Source: Gimesia maris (GTDB taxonomy: Bacteria; Planctomycetota; Planctomycetia; Planctomycetales; Planctomycetaceae). From it: DNA of 64,000 nt. A model generated the notes under the pieces. The model searched no databases. It worked only from the letters and a program-made list of their open reading frames with translations, and was not told where the DNA came from. Positions 54,421 through 64,000 of the stretch are shown piece after piece; within the stretch, counting starts at the first letter, position 1; the number at the start of each line of letters is the position of its first letter. The position numbers and the translations under genes are program-made. Location of the stretch: contig NZ_CP042910.1 in NCBI RefSeq assembly GCF_008298035.1, positions 950,001 to 1,014,000 on the forward strand, given 5' to 3'.

Positions 54421-57400
54421 ATGCTGAAATCATTGGAACTGTTCGGCTTTAAGAGTTTTGCCGACCGGACCATCTTTGAATTTTCGGATGGCATCACTTG
54501 CGTGGTCGGACCCAACGGAAGTGGCAAGAGCAACGTCGTGGATGGAATCAAGTGGGTTCTGGGTGACCAGAGCCCCAAGAGCCTTCGCGGCAAAGACATG
54601 ACAGACGTGATCTTCAACGGTTCCGCGGGCCGCAAAGCCAACGCGTATGCCGAAGCGACGTTGACCTTCAATAATCGGCAGGGCTTCCTGGATATTGATG
54701 CCGACGAAGTTCAAATCGGGCGTCGACTCTGGAAAAATGGTGATTCGGAATACCTGCTCAATCGCAACCCGGTCCGTCTGAAAGATATTCGCGACCTGTT
54801 TATGGGCACGGGAGCCGCGACGTCGGCTTACAGCATTATCGAACAGGGCCGCGTCGATCAGATCCTGCAGGCTAACGCCGCCACCCGGCGTGTCGTGTTT
54901 GAAGAAGCCGCTGGAATCAGCCGCTATAAATCGCGGAAAGTCGATGCGGAACGCAAACTCGAACGGGTCGGCCAGAACATTCAGCGGTTAACCGACATCG
55001 TCGATGAAGTCGAAGCGCAATTGAATTCCACGCGCAGCCAGGCCTCCAAGGCGGCCAAGTACCGTGAAGTTTCTTCCGAGTTGCGTAAACTGTGGATGGG
55101 CATGGCCGCTGATGACTGGCGGCATCTGACTTCACAGCAGTCGTCTTTGAAGGCCAGGATCGGCCAGTATCAACAGCGCATCGAAGAGTTGAATGCCGAC
55201 TACCAGACTTACGAAGAAAAGCTGGCTGCCATCGATGCGGAAGTTTCTGAGTTTGATGACCAGTTACGAGCCGTCGAGAAAAAACTCTCTTCACATCGCG
55301 AAGGGATTGCGGGAAATCAGACCGCGATCGAACATCAGCTGGAACGGAAGCAGGAATTCGAAACAGAAATTATCCGGTTACGAAAACAGCGCATTCTGAT
55401 GGCCAGACGCACGTCAGAAATTCAAAAAGACCTGGAAGCGGTGACTCAGGAAAAACTCAAATCCGAATCCGGTTTTCAGGAACAGCGCCAGAAACTGGAA
55501 GAGACGCGTGCCAGAATTACTGCAGTCACTGCTGAAGTTGATGCCGCCAGCGAGCAGATTCAACGGAAGCAGCAGCAGGTACATGAGCTGAACAAGACTT
55601 CGCTGACGCTGGATAACCGCGTGTTCTCAATGCGGACGCAGCTGGAAACCTATAGCAGTTCCATTGAGAAGGCAACCGAAAAACGACTGCAGCTCGAGGC
55701 GAAAGTCAACGATGCGCAGGCGGTCGTCGAAGCCTGTGAAGCACGTTTTCGTTCCGCCGGCGAACGGGTCGCAGAATTTGCCCAAAACCTGTCTGACGTC
55801 GATGAAAAGCAACAGACACTCCTCAGTGAGCAGGATCAGAAAACACAACAGCTGTCCGAATTGCGGGAAAGACGTAGCGCCTACCAGGCACGCAAGAGTG
55901 TTCTGGAAGATCTGGAGCGGCGACAGGAAGGAATCAGTATCGGGGTCAAGGAGATCCTGAACCGCGCGCAGACGTCGCAATATTCGCCTTGGAATACCAT
56001 CATCGGTAGTGTCGCAGACCTGCTTGACGTGGATCTGGAACAGGCGGCGTTGCTGGAAGTGGCGTTAGGTATTCGCTCTCAGTTGCTGGTGATCAGCGAA
56101 TTTGAACCACTCTATGAATTTCTGAAAGAGGGGAAATATTCGATCTCTGGCCGGGTGGGGTTCATTACTCGACCGACTTCACAGACAGAACTGCCAGCGA
56201 CAATCCAGGGGTTCACACTGGAAGGTCAGGCCGCTGATCCGGCTGAATTTTCAACGGAGCAGCAGGCGGAACTTCTGGATCTCTCTGCGGAACGCGGCGT
56301 TATTTATCGTGCCGATCAACTGGTGAAACCGACTCCGGAAAATCAGTTGCTGGCAAAAATGCTGCTGGCGGATACCTGGATTGTGGATTCGCTGGAGACA
56401 GCCGTGAATCTGTCTAAGGGAGTCGGCAAAAAATGTCGCTTTGTCACCCTGCAGGGAGAACTGGTTGAAGAAAACCAGTCGATCTTCGTCGGTGCCATCG
56501 GCGGTGAATCTGCCATCTTCACCCGCCGCAGCGAGTTGCGAAAACTCAAAAACGATCTGATTCGCATTGATCGGACATTGAACGACAACGAAACTGCTCT
56601 GGAAAAACTGGATGCGCTGCTGGCCACCGTGGATGATGAACGGAGTGCCTGTCAAAGACAGATGCAGGAGGCTTCCGAGGCGCTTTCCATTGAAAAAGCG
56701 GCGAAGGTTGCAGCCGAGCAGAAGCGGGAACAGTGGAATGAAGAATGGTCGACCGTCAAAAGTGATCTGGTCGATCTGGAACGTCATGCGCAAAAACTGC
56801 AGGCCGAAATTGAAACCGTATTAACAGAAAAGCAGGAAACAGAAGACAGTCTGCAGTCGTTGAACGCGCTGATTCAGGAGGATGAGTCCGCCCTGCTGAA
56901 TAAACAGTGTGAAGTTCAGGAACTCAAAGAGCAGCAGAATGCCCGTAAACTGGAACTGGCAACACATGAAGAACGACTGGCGGGACTGAATCAGCGTTGC
57001 GACCGGCTGAAGCTGGAATTTGAACAGCGTCAGCAGCAACAGGAAGAATCCAATCGTCGTTATGAACTGTCGCTGGAAAAAAATTCCCAGATTAAGCTGC
57101 ATATCCTTAACACGCGTGCCTTGCTGGATGAACAGTATTTAATGCAGGAAGGCCTGCTCGCATCGGCTGCCAGTGTGTCAGCAATCCGCGATGAGAAGCG
57201 GCAGCTCAAGAAGCAGTTCAGCTCTGAAGAGGCGGCACTGCGTAAAGAGCGTCGCGAATTGAGCGAACAGAAGCACGAAGAAGAATTCAAAACCCGTGAT
57301 ATCGATCATCAGATCAGTACTCTGGCGGAGCGGATCGAAGAGGAATACCAGGTCACGCTGGAGGAAATTGTTTCTTCGGGCGAATCTGTTCTCAAGCAGC

Positions 57401-58344
57401 ATCTGGAAGAACAGGCGCAGTACGAATCAGAAACCGATACGGAATCCGTTTCAGAAGAGGAGTCCGCTTCTGCAGAAGAAACAACGCAAGATGTAGAGCT
57501 GTCAGACTCCGCCGCTGAGCAGGATGAAGTTCCTTCAGAAGAAGTAGCCGAGTCGGAACGCGTGGAAATCGAACTGGTGGAAGAAGAAGCTGCCACTGCG
57601 GAAGCCGGTTTTAATGTAGAGCTGTATCTGGAAATTCGCCCGGAAATTGAAGCACAGGTCAATCGCCTGAGGCGGAAAATCAAGATGATGGGTAGCGTCA
57701 ACTCAGACAGCCTGAATGATCTGGACGAGCTGGAATGTCGTTTCGAGTATATGAAATCGCAGCTGGATGACCTGAACGAGGCCAAGTCGTCTCTGGAAGA
57801 AATCATTCGTCGTATTAATGCCGAGAGCCGGCGGCTGTTTCATGATACGTTTGAAGTTATTCGTGGACACTTTCAGGAAATCTTCCGTAAGCTGTTCGGC
57901 GGCGGTGAAGCGGACATCATTCTGGAAGATCCGGATGACGTGCTGGAATGTGGTATTGAAATCGTGGCCCGGCCCCCTGGAAAAGAACTCCGCGGACTGA
58001 CTTTATTAAGTGGTGGTGAAAAAACCCTGACCGCTGTGGCACTGCTGATGTCCATTTTCCGCAGCCGTCCCAGTCCGTTTTGTATTCTGGACGAAGTGGA
58101 TGCGGCGCTGGATGAAGCCAACGTGGAACGCTATGCCGGCCTGATCGACGATTTCAAGGAAACTACGCAGTTCATTATGATCACACATAATAAACGATCC
58201 ATGACTGTTGGAAACGTTTTATATGGCGTTACAATGGAACAGTCAGGGGTCTCCAAACGGATGTCCGTCCGCTTCGACGACATCAGTGAAGACGGGAACT
58301 TCAAGCAGTCGGCGACTGCCGAAGATGCCTCCGAGGCTGCCTGA
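54421..58344 (+). CDS. smc: SMC chromosome partition protein
   Basis: A 1307-residue SMC ATPase. Walker [10 protein letters not shown] at about 30-38; two long coiled-coil arms at about 170-505 and 690-1000; hinge domain at about 507-690 ([20 protein letters not shown]); C-terminal ABC signature [19 protein letters not shown] at about 1195 and Walker [20 protein letters not shown] at about 1219. It organises chromosomes with ScpA/ScpB. Typical SMC is near 1180 residues; the excess is mostly a Glu/Ser-rich insert of about 65 residues (about 1000-1066) between the second arm and the C-terminal head. I chose ATG 54421; the GTG at 54418 is directly before it. No scpA/scpB in this window. Confidence 0.95.
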   Translation: MLKSLELFGFKSFADRTIFEFSDGITCVVGPNGSGKSNVVDGIKWVLGDQSPKSLRGKDMTDVIFNGSAGRKANAYAEATLTFNNRQGFLDIDADEVQIGRRLWKNGDSEYLLNRNPVRLKDIRDLFMGTGAATSAYSIIEQGRVDQILQANAATRRVVFEEAAGISRYKSRKVDAERKLERVGQNIQRLTDIVDEVEAQLNSTRSQASKAAKYREVSSELRKLWMGMAADDWRHLTSQQSSLKARIGQYQQRIEELNADYQTYEEKLAAIDAEVSEFDDQLRAVEKKLSSHREGIAGNQTAIEHQLERKQEFETEIIRLRKQRILMARRTSEIQKDLEAVTQEKLKSESGFQEQRQKLEETRARITAVTAEVDAASEQIQRKQQQVHELNKTSLTLDNRVFSMRTQLETYSSSIEKATEKRLQLEAKVNDAQAVVEACEARFRSAGERVAEFAQNLSDVDEKQQTLLSEQDQKTQQLSELRERRSAYQARKSVLEDLERRQEGISIGVKEILNRAQTSQYSPWNTIIGSVADLLDVDLEQAALLEVALGIRSQLLVISEFEPLYEFLKEGKYSISGRVGFITRPTSQTELPATIQGFTLEGQAADPAEFSTEQQAELLDLSAERGVIYRADQLVKPTPENQLLAKMLLADTWIVDSLETAVNLSKGVGKKCRFVTLQGELVEENQSIFVGAIGGESAIFTRRSELRKLKNDLIRIDRTLNDNETALEKLDALLATVDDERSACQRQMQEASEALSIEKAAKVAAEQKREQWNEEWSTVKSDLVDLERHAQKLQAEIETVLTEKQETEDSLQSLNALIQEDESALLNKQCEVQELKEQQNARKLELATHEERLAGLNQRCDRLKLEFEQRQQQQEESNRRYELSLEKNSQIKLHILNTRALLDEQYLMQEGLLASAASVSAIRDEKRQLKKQFSSEEAALRKERRELSEQKHEEEFKTRDIDHQISTLAERIEEEYQVTLEEIVSSGESVLKQHLEEQAQYESETDTESVSEEESASAEETTQDVELSDSAAEQDEVPSEEVAESERVEIELVEEEAATAEAGFNVELYLEIRPEIEAQVNRLRRKIKMMGSVNSDSLNDLDELECRFEYMKSQLDDLNEAKSSLEEIIRRINAESRRLFHDTFEVIRGHFQEIFRKLFGGGEADIILEDPDDVLECGIEIVARPPGKELRGLTLLSGGEKTLTAVALLMSIFRSRPSPFCILDEVDAALDEANVERYAGLIDDFKETTQFIMITHNKRSMTVGNVLYGVTMEQSGVSKRMSVRFDDISEDGNFKQSATAEDASEAA

Positions 58345-58401
58345 TCGTTGCGGCTGTGTCTGCACTGATTCGCTGTTTGCCAGGATTCCAGAGAGGTTCC
58401 G

Positions 58402-58881
58402 ATGTCTGACTTGACCCATTTTGATGAAGAAGGCGCCAGCCGCATGGTTGATGTGGGGAACAAAGCGGTGACCGCCCGCATCGCTGTCGCCGAATCCCTG
58501 GTGACCATGTTGCCTCACACACAAAAACTGATTCTGGATCGCCAGATTTCCAAAGGCGACGTTCTGGAAATCGCCCGTATCGCAGGCATCATGGCGACGA
58601 AAAAAACAGCCGACCTGATCCCTCTATGCCATCCTTTGAGCCTGACCAGTGTCCAGCTGGATTTTGAAGTTCCCGATGAAACGACAATTCGCATTCTGGC
58701 AACGGTGAAAGTGGATGGCAAAACCGGGGTGGAAATGGAAGCATTGACTGCCGTCAGTATCGCCGCCCTGACAATTTATGATATGTGCAAAGCCGTGGAT
58801 CGAGGCATGACGCTCGGTCCGACCCGGCTTGTAGAAAAATCAGGCGGAAAGAGTGGCCATTTTATCCGGGAAACCTACTGA
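58402..58881 (+). CDS. moaC: MoaC cyclic pyranopterin monophosphate synthase
   Basis: A 159-residue enzyme of molybdenum cofactor synthesis: with MoaA it turns GTP into cyclic pyranopterin monophosphate. Family signatures are [20 protein letters not shown] (about 68-87), [18 protein letters not shown] (about 103-120), and [20 protein letters not shown] (about 126-145), with the GGKSGHF end. GAGAGG precedes the ATG. It lies 57 bases after smc; the other moa genes are not in this window. Confidence 0.96.
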   Translation: MSDLTHFDEEGASRMVDVGNKAVTARIAVAESLVTMLPHTQKLILDRQISKGDVLEIARIAGIMATKKTADLIPLCHPLSLTSVQLDFEVPDETTIRILATVKVDGKTGVEMEALTAVSIAALTIYDMCKAVDRGMTLGPTRLVEKSGGKSGHFIRETY

Positions 58882-59138
58882 ACGGGTCCCTGTCTGCCGA
58901 TGAATCACACGATTTATTCAACCGTCCAACAGGATTATCTTCCCCAGAAGACGGGAAAGTCTGATTTCAACCCCGGAAATGAAACACCGCCCCCTGTTTG
59001 CATTCCTATCTGCAGGTAGAATGCTTACAATGGCTGCGAATAGTGAGCTGGGTACCGGGTCATTTGTTCCGTATCTGTGAAATAACCGACCGCCAGACGA
59101 AAACTGGATAAACGATTCGATATTGTGGTGAGGCTGTA
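58882..59138. other. Intergenic stretch before the polyprenyl synthase
   Basis: About 257 bases, with no gene supported. A TACAAT near 59023 could be a -10 box, but no -35 is at the right distance. Confidence 0.35.
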
Positions 59139-60131
59139 ATGGGGGACCATCTTACGACACATGACCTGCTGGCGCGTGTCGAAGAGTTAATTGGCGGTGA
59201 GCTGGAACAGGCAGAACGGGTCTTCTTGAGCGAAGTCAGCTCGAAGCATCCTTATGTTCATGATGTCCTGCAGCATATTACCCGGTTTCAAGGCAAACGA
59301 CTGCGTCCGATTCTGCTGCTGTTGTCCGCGGCGGCAACCGGGGGGATTAACGAGAGTCACTATGTCCTGGCCTCTGTCGTGGAGATGATCCATCTGGCGA
59401 CACTCGTACATGATGATGTTTTGGACGATGCCCTCATCCGCCGTCATGTCGCAACGGTCAACTCCCGCTGGAATAATGAAACCAGCGTCCTGGTCGGCGA
59501 CTTCCTGTTCACACACGCGTTCCATCTGACAGCCAGCCTGGGTGATGCCCGTGCCTGTCGACTGATTGGGCGGGCGACGAACCTGGTTTGTGAAGGCGAA
59601 CTGGCTCAGATATACGAACGGGGAAATCACGAACTGTCTGAAGAACAGTACCTGGAGATCATTAACGGAAAAACGGCTGAACTGTGCGCCATCAGCACTC
59701 AGCTGGGGGCCCTGTATGCCAGTGCCGACGAAAGCATCGTAGAGGCCATGGATGAATATGGCCGTGCACTCGGCGTTGCATTCCAGATTACCGATGATCT
59801 GCTGGACCTGCTGGGTGATGAAGAACAGATGGGGAAATCGCTGGGGTCTGATCTGCAGAAAGAAAAACTGACTCTGCCTCTGATTCGTCTGCTGGATCAA
59901 TGCAGCCCGGAAGACCGTGCCACGATTCAGGAAATTCTCTCGCAACCCGATCCGAACACCAAACAGCGACTTATTCAGTACATCAAAAACAGTGATGCAA
60001 TTGACTATGCCGGTAACCGGGCGCGGGAGTTCGCGAAACAGGCGCGGAACTCGCTTCAGAATTGTCCTGCTTCCCCGGCGCGACAGATTCTGGAGGAGCT
60101 GACAGAATTTGCCATTCAGAGAACAATCTAG
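59139..60131 (+). CDS. Long-chain polyprenyl diphosphate synthase (IspB-type)
   Basis: A 330-residue trans-prenyltransferase. The two aspartate-rich motifs are clear: first in MIHLATLVHDDVLDDALIRR (about 84-103) and second in VAFQITDDLLDLLGDE (about 213-228). The GKRLRPILLLLSA stretch near 50-62 binds the homoallylic substrate. It makes the side-chain precursor for respiratory quinone, probably of 30-45 carbons; chain length depends on residues just before the first motif (methionine and leucine here) and cannot be read safely. It stands alone, with a weak ribosome binding site, 257 bases after moaC. Confidence 0.92.
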   Translation: MGDHLTTHDLLARVEELIGGELEQAERVFLSEVSSKHPYVHDVLQHITRFQGKRLRPILLLLSAAATGGINESHYVLASVVEMIHLATLVHDDVLDDALIRRHVATVNSRWNNETSVLVGDFLFTHAFHLTASLGDARACRLIGRATNLVCEGELAQIYERGNHELSEEQYLEIINGKTAELCAISTQLGALYASADESIVEAMDEYGRALGVAFQITDDLLDLLGDEEQMGKSLGSDLQKEKLTLPLIRLLDQCSPEDRATIQEILSQPDPNTKQRLIQYIKNSDAIDYAGNRAREFAKQARNSLQNCPASPARQILEELTEFAIQRTI

Positions 60132-60153
60132 AGCGTATGACCATGAACCATGG

Positions 60154-60197
60154 CGTCTCTGGACCTGGTATACACGGTCCAGATGCACCTGGAGACG
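60154..60197. repeat. Nested inverted repeat after the polyprenyl synthase
   Basis: CTGGACC (60159-60165) pairs with GGTCCAG (60176-60182), and outer CGTCTC (60154-60159) pairs with GAGACG (60192-60197). The two stems share one base at 60159, so they cannot form exactly together. Only TTT follows. It may help end the mRNA. Confidence 0.45.
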
Positions 60198-60329
60198 TTT
60201 CAGTAAAACTGGACACAGTCTAACATTATAGTGAAAGCAACAGATTATCAGGTTGCACATATCGGTCTTGGAGAGAAGGGTGTCTCTGATTGACTGCTGT
60301 CACCTGTCGAATAAAAAGGCGCGAGAGCA

Positions 60330-62072
60330 TTGTTTAACAATCCAATTTTTATTCGGGAAGCGTTGACTTCTCCCCGTCAGCTGAAGCATTACCTGATCCG
60401 TTCCGGTTATGTGGCGGCTGTCTTCATTCTGATCTTCACTGCCGGCCAGACGATTCTGGGGACCCAGCAGATCCAGACAACCACCATCGGTGAATTTGCC
60501 CGGTTGGGAAATCTGATTTTTCAGATGATCGCCTTTCTGCAGTTATTGCTGGTTCTGTTTTTCACACTCCTGTTTTCTGCCGGCAGTATCGCGCAGGAAA
60601 AAGACCGTGGGACGTTGATTCTGCTGCTGATGACCGAGCTGAAAGACCGGGAACTGGTCAGCGGGAAAACCCAGTCGAGTCTGTTAATCGTCTATGTGCT
60701 GCTGGCATCATCGATCCCTGTCTGTGTATTTCTGCGTCTGCTGGGGGGCATCGAGTTCTCACAGATACTCTGGATGGAACTGTTGTGCCTGATCACGGTG
60801 TTCGCGACGGGCAGCTGGGCTGCCCTGGTGGCGTTCTGGCGGGAGAAAACATTTCAGACACTGGCGATCAGTGTGCTCGGAATGGTCGTTTTTCTGGGCG
60901 TCGTGGAAGTCATTGTGAACCTGCTGCCTGCGGGTTCCAGTCTGTATCCCTGGATTGCCGGTCTGAATCCGTTTCGTTCACTTTATGAGATTTTGAATCC
61001 GCTTTCTCTCAATACAGGCCTGAATGCGATTACCGTCAGTGCCTGGCCTTCCCTGATCAGTCTGTTTGTACTGGGAGTTGCTTTGAAAGCGTTTACCGTA
61101 CTCAGGCTGCGGGTCTGGAACCCTTCGCGATCAGTTTATAAAGCGACCCCCAAAGCTGAAACAGAAACGGTAATCGTCAAAGAAAAATCCCGTGTCATCT
61201 GGTCGAATCCTGTGATCTGGCGTGAGATCATGACCAAGGCTTACGGGCGAAAAGTGTTTGTGATCAAACTGGCTTATTTTCTACTGGCTGGTTTTACACT
61301 CTGGGCAGCAGTCACTTCAGAGGCCGTTGCAGAAGGCGTTTTGTACCTGGGAGTGATTCCACCACAGGGACTGGCATTTGCCGGAATTGCCTGGTTGAGC
61401 CTGGTCCTGGCCAATACGCAGGCAGTCACCTCGATTACCACCGAAAAAGACAGTAAAACACTCGAGTTGTTGCTGGTGACGGATATCACTGCCAGGGAAT
61501 TTGTGCTGGGAAAACTGGGAGGGATCTTCTTTAACAGTAAAGAACTGATTCTGATTCCCGTTCTGATTTTGTGCTACCTGGTCAGCCATGGCGCATTTTC
61601 CACAGAAGGTTTTATGTGTGCCCTGATCGGATTTCTGTCGCTGATGATCTTTGCGATTGTCCTGGGCCTGCATATGGGGCTCACTTACGACAACAGCCGT
61701 TCCGCCATTGGTGCCAGCCTGGGAACCATGTTCTTCCTGTTCGTCGGGATTGGTATTTTCATGATCCTGCTCGTGCAGGCCCGCTCCTCCTTTGCCCTGC
61801 AGCTCCAGAGCTTCCTGGTCTTTATTGTCGTGGGCAGTGCGGCTCTGCATTCAGCGCTCACACACCGGAATCCTTCGCGGGCTCTGGCGATCTCAGCCTG
61901 GATGCTCCCGTTTCTGACGTTTTATGCTATTACTTCGTTTCTGTTAGGGGGAACCCTGGGAGTTCTGGTTACCATTCTGTTTGCCTACGGACTTCCCGTT
62001 CTCTCCATGTATATTCCGGCAGTGTCTGAATTTGATGTTGCTTTGGGAAAAACCACTTATGATAAAGGGTAG
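60330..62072 (+). CDS. ABC-2-type permease with duplicated membrane unit
   Basis: A 580-residue polytopic protein with about 12 membrane helices. Two related halves are visible: NPIFIREALTSP at residue 4 matches NPVIWREIMTKA near 292, and EKDRGTLILLLMTELKDREL (about 90) matches EKDSKTLELLLVTDITAREF (about 372), the conserved ABC-2 'EKE-GTLE-LL-s' segment. Two permease units therefore lie in one chain. No ATPase gene is adjacent. The start is a TTG at 60330 with GAGAG upstream; there is no ATG nearby. The substrate is unknown. The next gene follows after 18 bases. Confidence 0.8.
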   Translation: MFNNPIFIREALTSPRQLKHYLIRSGYVAAVFILIFTAGQTILGTQQIQTTTIGEFARLGNLIFQMIAFLQLLLVLFFTLLFSAGSIAQEKDRGTLILLLMTELKDRELVSGKTQSSLLIVYVLLASSIPVCVFLRLLGGIEFSQILWMELLCLITVFATGSWAALVAFWREKTFQTLAISVLGMVVFLGVVEVIVNLLPAGSSLYPWIAGLNPFRSLYEILNPLSLNTGLNAITVSAWPSLISLFVLGVALKAFTVLRLRVWNPSRSVYKATPKAETETVIVKEKSRVIWSNPVIWREIMTKAYGRKVFVIKLAYFLLAGFTLWAAVTSEAVAEGVLYLGVIPPQGLAFAGIAWLSLVLANTQAVTSITTEKDSKTLELLLVTDITAREFVLGKLGGIFFNSKELILIPVLILCYLVSHGAFSTEGFMCALIGFLSLMIFAIVLGLHMGLTYDNSRSAIGASLGTMFFLFVGIGIFMILLVQARSSFALQLQSFLVFIVVGSAALHSALTHRNPSRALAISAWMLPFLTFYAITSFLLGGTLGVLVTILFAYGLPVLSMYIPAVSEFDVALGKTTYDKG

Positions 62073-62090
62073 AGTGGCTGTTCCTGATTC

Positions 62091-63392
62091 ATGATGATCG
62101 CATTAATAGATACCGTTGCAATTTGGTTCCCAGGATCACTGGCGTTACTCGCTTTGATTTTTGCTTCCGGGTTCTTTTCGGGCAGCGAGACGGCGATTTT
62201 CTATCTTTCGCGGAGCGAGTTGCGACAGTTCAGCAAAGGCAAGCCCAGCGAGCAGATCGTGGCCGCGTTAGCCGCTGATGCTGACCGCCTGCTGACCGCA
62301 GTCCTGTTCTGGAACCTGCTGATCAACCTGAGTTATTTTGCGGTCGCCGGGGTGATTGCCAGGCGACTGGCCGACCAGGGGATGACTGCTGCAGCCGGGG
62401 TGTTTACCGTAGGCAGTCTGCTGGCCATAATTCTGTTTGGCGAAGTCCTGCCTAAGAGCCTGTCGATCGTGTTTCGCAAGAAAATTGCGATCCTGGTCAG
62501 CTGGCCTCTGGCTGTTTCTGTCCGTCTGCTGGATCCGGTGATCCCGTTACTGCAGAATATCAGTCGCCTGATGCGACGCACCTTCTGGCCACACATCCAG
62601 AAAGAATCCTATCTGCATTCAGAAGACCTGGAACGTGCCGTTGATGCCTCGGGCTCCAGTGAAGAAGTCATCCGCCATGAACGCCAGATCCTGCATAATA
62701 TTCTGGATCTGTCGGAGATTCTGGTCGAAGAAGCGATGCGTCCCCGCGGGACTTATCTCACGTTTAACATGCCCGTGCAGTTGGAAGACCTGACCAGGAT
62801 CACCCCCAACACGGATTACATCATCTTAAGAAAACGGGATACGGAAACCGATGAAATTGAGCGTATTATCTCGCTGACAGAACTCTCGTCATTCTCGGAA
62901 AAAATGCTGAATCAGAAATCGAAGCGGGTGATTCATGTGCCATGGTGTGCGAATCTGTCCGATGTGTACTCTCGTTTTCAGGCAGAAGACTGTCACTTCG
63001 CTTCTGTCGTTGACGAATACGGCGAAACGATCGGCATTGTTTCTCACGACGATATTATCGATACACTGCTCTCCCCGGAACCGAGTCGTGCCAAGCGAAT
63101 TCTCCGCAGGGAACCGGTACGTGAAGTGGCACCAGGCGTGTATCATGTCGAGGGGATTACCACACTGCGGTATCTGTGCCGCAAACTGCAGCAGGAATAT
63201 GAAATCGCCGACGATGGACTGTTAACGGTCGCGGGGATGTTCCATGAAAAGCTGGAACATCTTCCGGAAGTCGGTGATGTCTGCGACTGGCTCGGATTTG
63301 AACTCGAAGTAATCGAAGTCCGCAAACTGGGGCATCTGATCGCAGAGCTCCGGGAAAAAATGCCCGTCAATGAAACACCGGACGTGGAATAA
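62091..63392 (+). CDS. CNNM/CorC (HlyC)-family DUF21-CBS membrane protein
   Basis: A 433-residue protein. The DUF21 membrane domain (about 10-190) contains FASGFFSGSETAIFYLSRSE and LFGEVLPKSLSIVFRKK. Two CBS domains (about 205-335) follow, including VVDEYGETIGIVSHDDIIDT, and a CorC_HlyC C-terminal domain (about 345-425) with LTVAGMFHEKLEHLPEVGD. Relatives such as CorB/CorC and CNNM move or sense Mg2+ and are often called hemolysins by tradition; here Mg2+ or Na+ transport is more likely. It starts with ATGATG and has no strong ribosome binding site, 18 bases after the permease, with which it is probably cotranscribed. Confidence 0.9.
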   Translation: MMIALIDTVAIWFPGSLALLALIFASGFFSGSETAIFYLSRSELRQFSKGKPSEQIVAALAADADRLLTAVLFWNLLINLSYFAVAGVIARRLADQGMTAAAGVFTVGSLLAIILFGEVLPKSLSIVFRKKIAILVSWPLAVSVRLLDPVIPLLQNISRLMRRTFWPHIQKESYLHSEDLERAVDASGSSEEVIRHERQILHNILDLSEILVEEAMRPRGTYLTFNMPVQLEDLTRITPNTDYIILRKRDTETDEIERIISLTELSSFSEKMLNQKSKRVIHVPWCANLSDVYSRFQAEDCHFASVVDEYGETIGIVSHDDIIDTLLSPEPSRAKRILRREPVREVAPGVYHVEGITTLRYLCRKLQQEYEIADDGLLTVAGMFHEKLEHLPEVGDVCDWLGFELEVIEVRKLGHLIAELREKMPVNETPDVE

Positions 63393-63458
63393 ATCCGGCC
63401 CGGCTGAAGATACACCCCCGGCTGAAGATACACCGCAGACTGATCGCCGGGGGAGATA

Positions 63459-64000
63459 CTACTTCTTCCACATTCCCGTCATCAGGTAGATGGCAATCAG
63501 AGGTGTCACGAGTGTTGTGAGCATGAAGTGCCACGGCCAGGTCTGGGGAAACACATAATTCTTGAGAATGAACTGATCGATCAGGATCGCCCCGCAGAAA
63601 GTCCAGCCACAAAAAATGAAGGCCAGCATTTTCTTCTCTTTCAATTCTTCTGCAGTCAGCTGTGTCCCGCCCCGTTGCGGTTTCTTTTTTACTGCCTTTT
63701 TCTCTGGCTTGGCAGCTTTTTGGGATTTGGTGTTCGTGGCTGCGTCTTCAGAAACTGGCGCTTCGTCGTCCTGCTCTTCTGCCGCAGCGTAGTATTTGGT
63801 GATCCCGGTATTAATGGAACGTGGCATGGCCAGAACCCAGCGGGCAGGAACCTGGTACCGCATCCGCAGATCGTCTTCCAGTTCATGTGTCGGCTGGTCT
63901 GCACATGCGACAAGCAGCATGTCATCGTCGATGAAGAGGGGGAGAATCGTATTTCGCTTAGCCATCTGTTGCGGAAGCTGCAGGAGAATTCCGTTATCGG
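63459..64000 (-). CDS. GspE/PilB N-terminal-like membrane protein, N-terminus cut by window edge
   Basis: The minus-strand frame runs past the ATG at 63965 to the window edge. The residues before that ATG (DNGILLQLPQQMAKRNTI) continue a GspE/PilB N-terminal (MshEN-like) domain, so the true start is outside. Recognised parts: LPLFIDDDMLLVACADQ, the strand/helix typical of this nucleotide- or c-di-GMP-sensing domain, then a Lys/Ala-rich linker (KPEKKAVKKKPQ), and two membrane helices (LAFIFCGWTFCGAILIDQF and FMLTTLVTPLIAIYLMTGMW). It lacks the ATPase core of GspE. It is convergent with the CNNM-type gene, with a 66-base gap. Confidence 0.7.
   Translation of the reverse strand, partial: DNGILLQLPQQMAKRNTILPLFIDDDMLLVACADQPTHELEDDLRMRYQVPARWVLAMPRSINTGITKYYAAAEEQDDEAPVSEDAATNTKSQKAAKPEKKAVKKKPQRGGTQLTAEELKEKKMLAFIFCGWTFCGAILIDQFILKNYVFPQTWPWHFMLTTLVTPLIAIYLMTGMWKK

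Overview
The window is a 64 kb piece of chromosome that looks like a planctomycete of the Gimesia/Planctomyces type. This rests on gene families: three DUF1559 pilin-like proteins, two PSCyt1/DUF1549/DUF1553 cytochrome-like giants each followed by a Tat-exported DUF1501 protein, a Tat-exported GFO/IDH/MocA oxidoreductase, an ECF sigma factor with a FecR-type partner, and exported esterases. The organism is inferred; no rRNA or tRNA was found to confirm it. I see no insertion sequence, integrase, prophage or CRISPR array. Most genes are compact, ATGA overlaps are common, and both window edges cut through genes.

Layout. 1-6.8 kb: a cut membrane protein, a small conserved protein, a secreted oxidoreductase, small membrane proteins, a pilin-like DUF1559 protein, then EpmA (EF-P lysyl ligase) and a DUF1499 protein on the minus strand. 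6.9-13.8 kb: a 1263-residue FHA/coiled-coil/membrane protein faces a two-gene operon (zinc-ribbon membrane protein; exported TPR-like protein with a BamE-like tail). 14-19 kb: LplT-like transporter, FMN-binding oxidoreductase, two tandem DUF1559-like paralogues and a membrane protein. 19.3-24.5 kb: YfgM-like protein, RluD-type pseudouridine synthase, FAA hydrolase, PfkB kinase, GNAT acetyltransferase and a HisA-like protein. 24.5-31.1 kb: TlpA-like exported protein, a triple-fusion AmmeMemoRadiSam protein, PlsY behind a hairpin-rich leader, and a BON-like protein. 31.6-34.4 kb: esterase, CoaD and a peroxiredoxin-like protein.

34.7-46.7 kb is the most coherent functional block: sigma factor, FecR-type membrane protein, cytochrome/LamG giant, DUF1501, second cytochrome giant, second DUF1501, closed by a strong terminator. 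It looks like one regulated extracellular catabolic module. 46.8-50.1 kb: an exported triple RidA-domain protein and an exported peptidase/esterase. 50.3-64 kb: two OstA/LptA-like paralogues, a FlgI-like lipoprotein split by HEAT repeats, SMC, MoaC, a polyprenyl synthase, a double-unit ABC-2 permease, a CNNM/CorC-type protein, and a cut GspE-N-terminal-like protein.

The best candidates for something under-described are the AmrS-AmrA-unknown-AmrB fusion with an unassigned domain of about 190 residues, the FlgI/HEAT protein, the exported triple RidA protein, the EF-hand-loop/TlpA protein, and the structured plsY leader. No single spectacular new defence or mobile system is evident.
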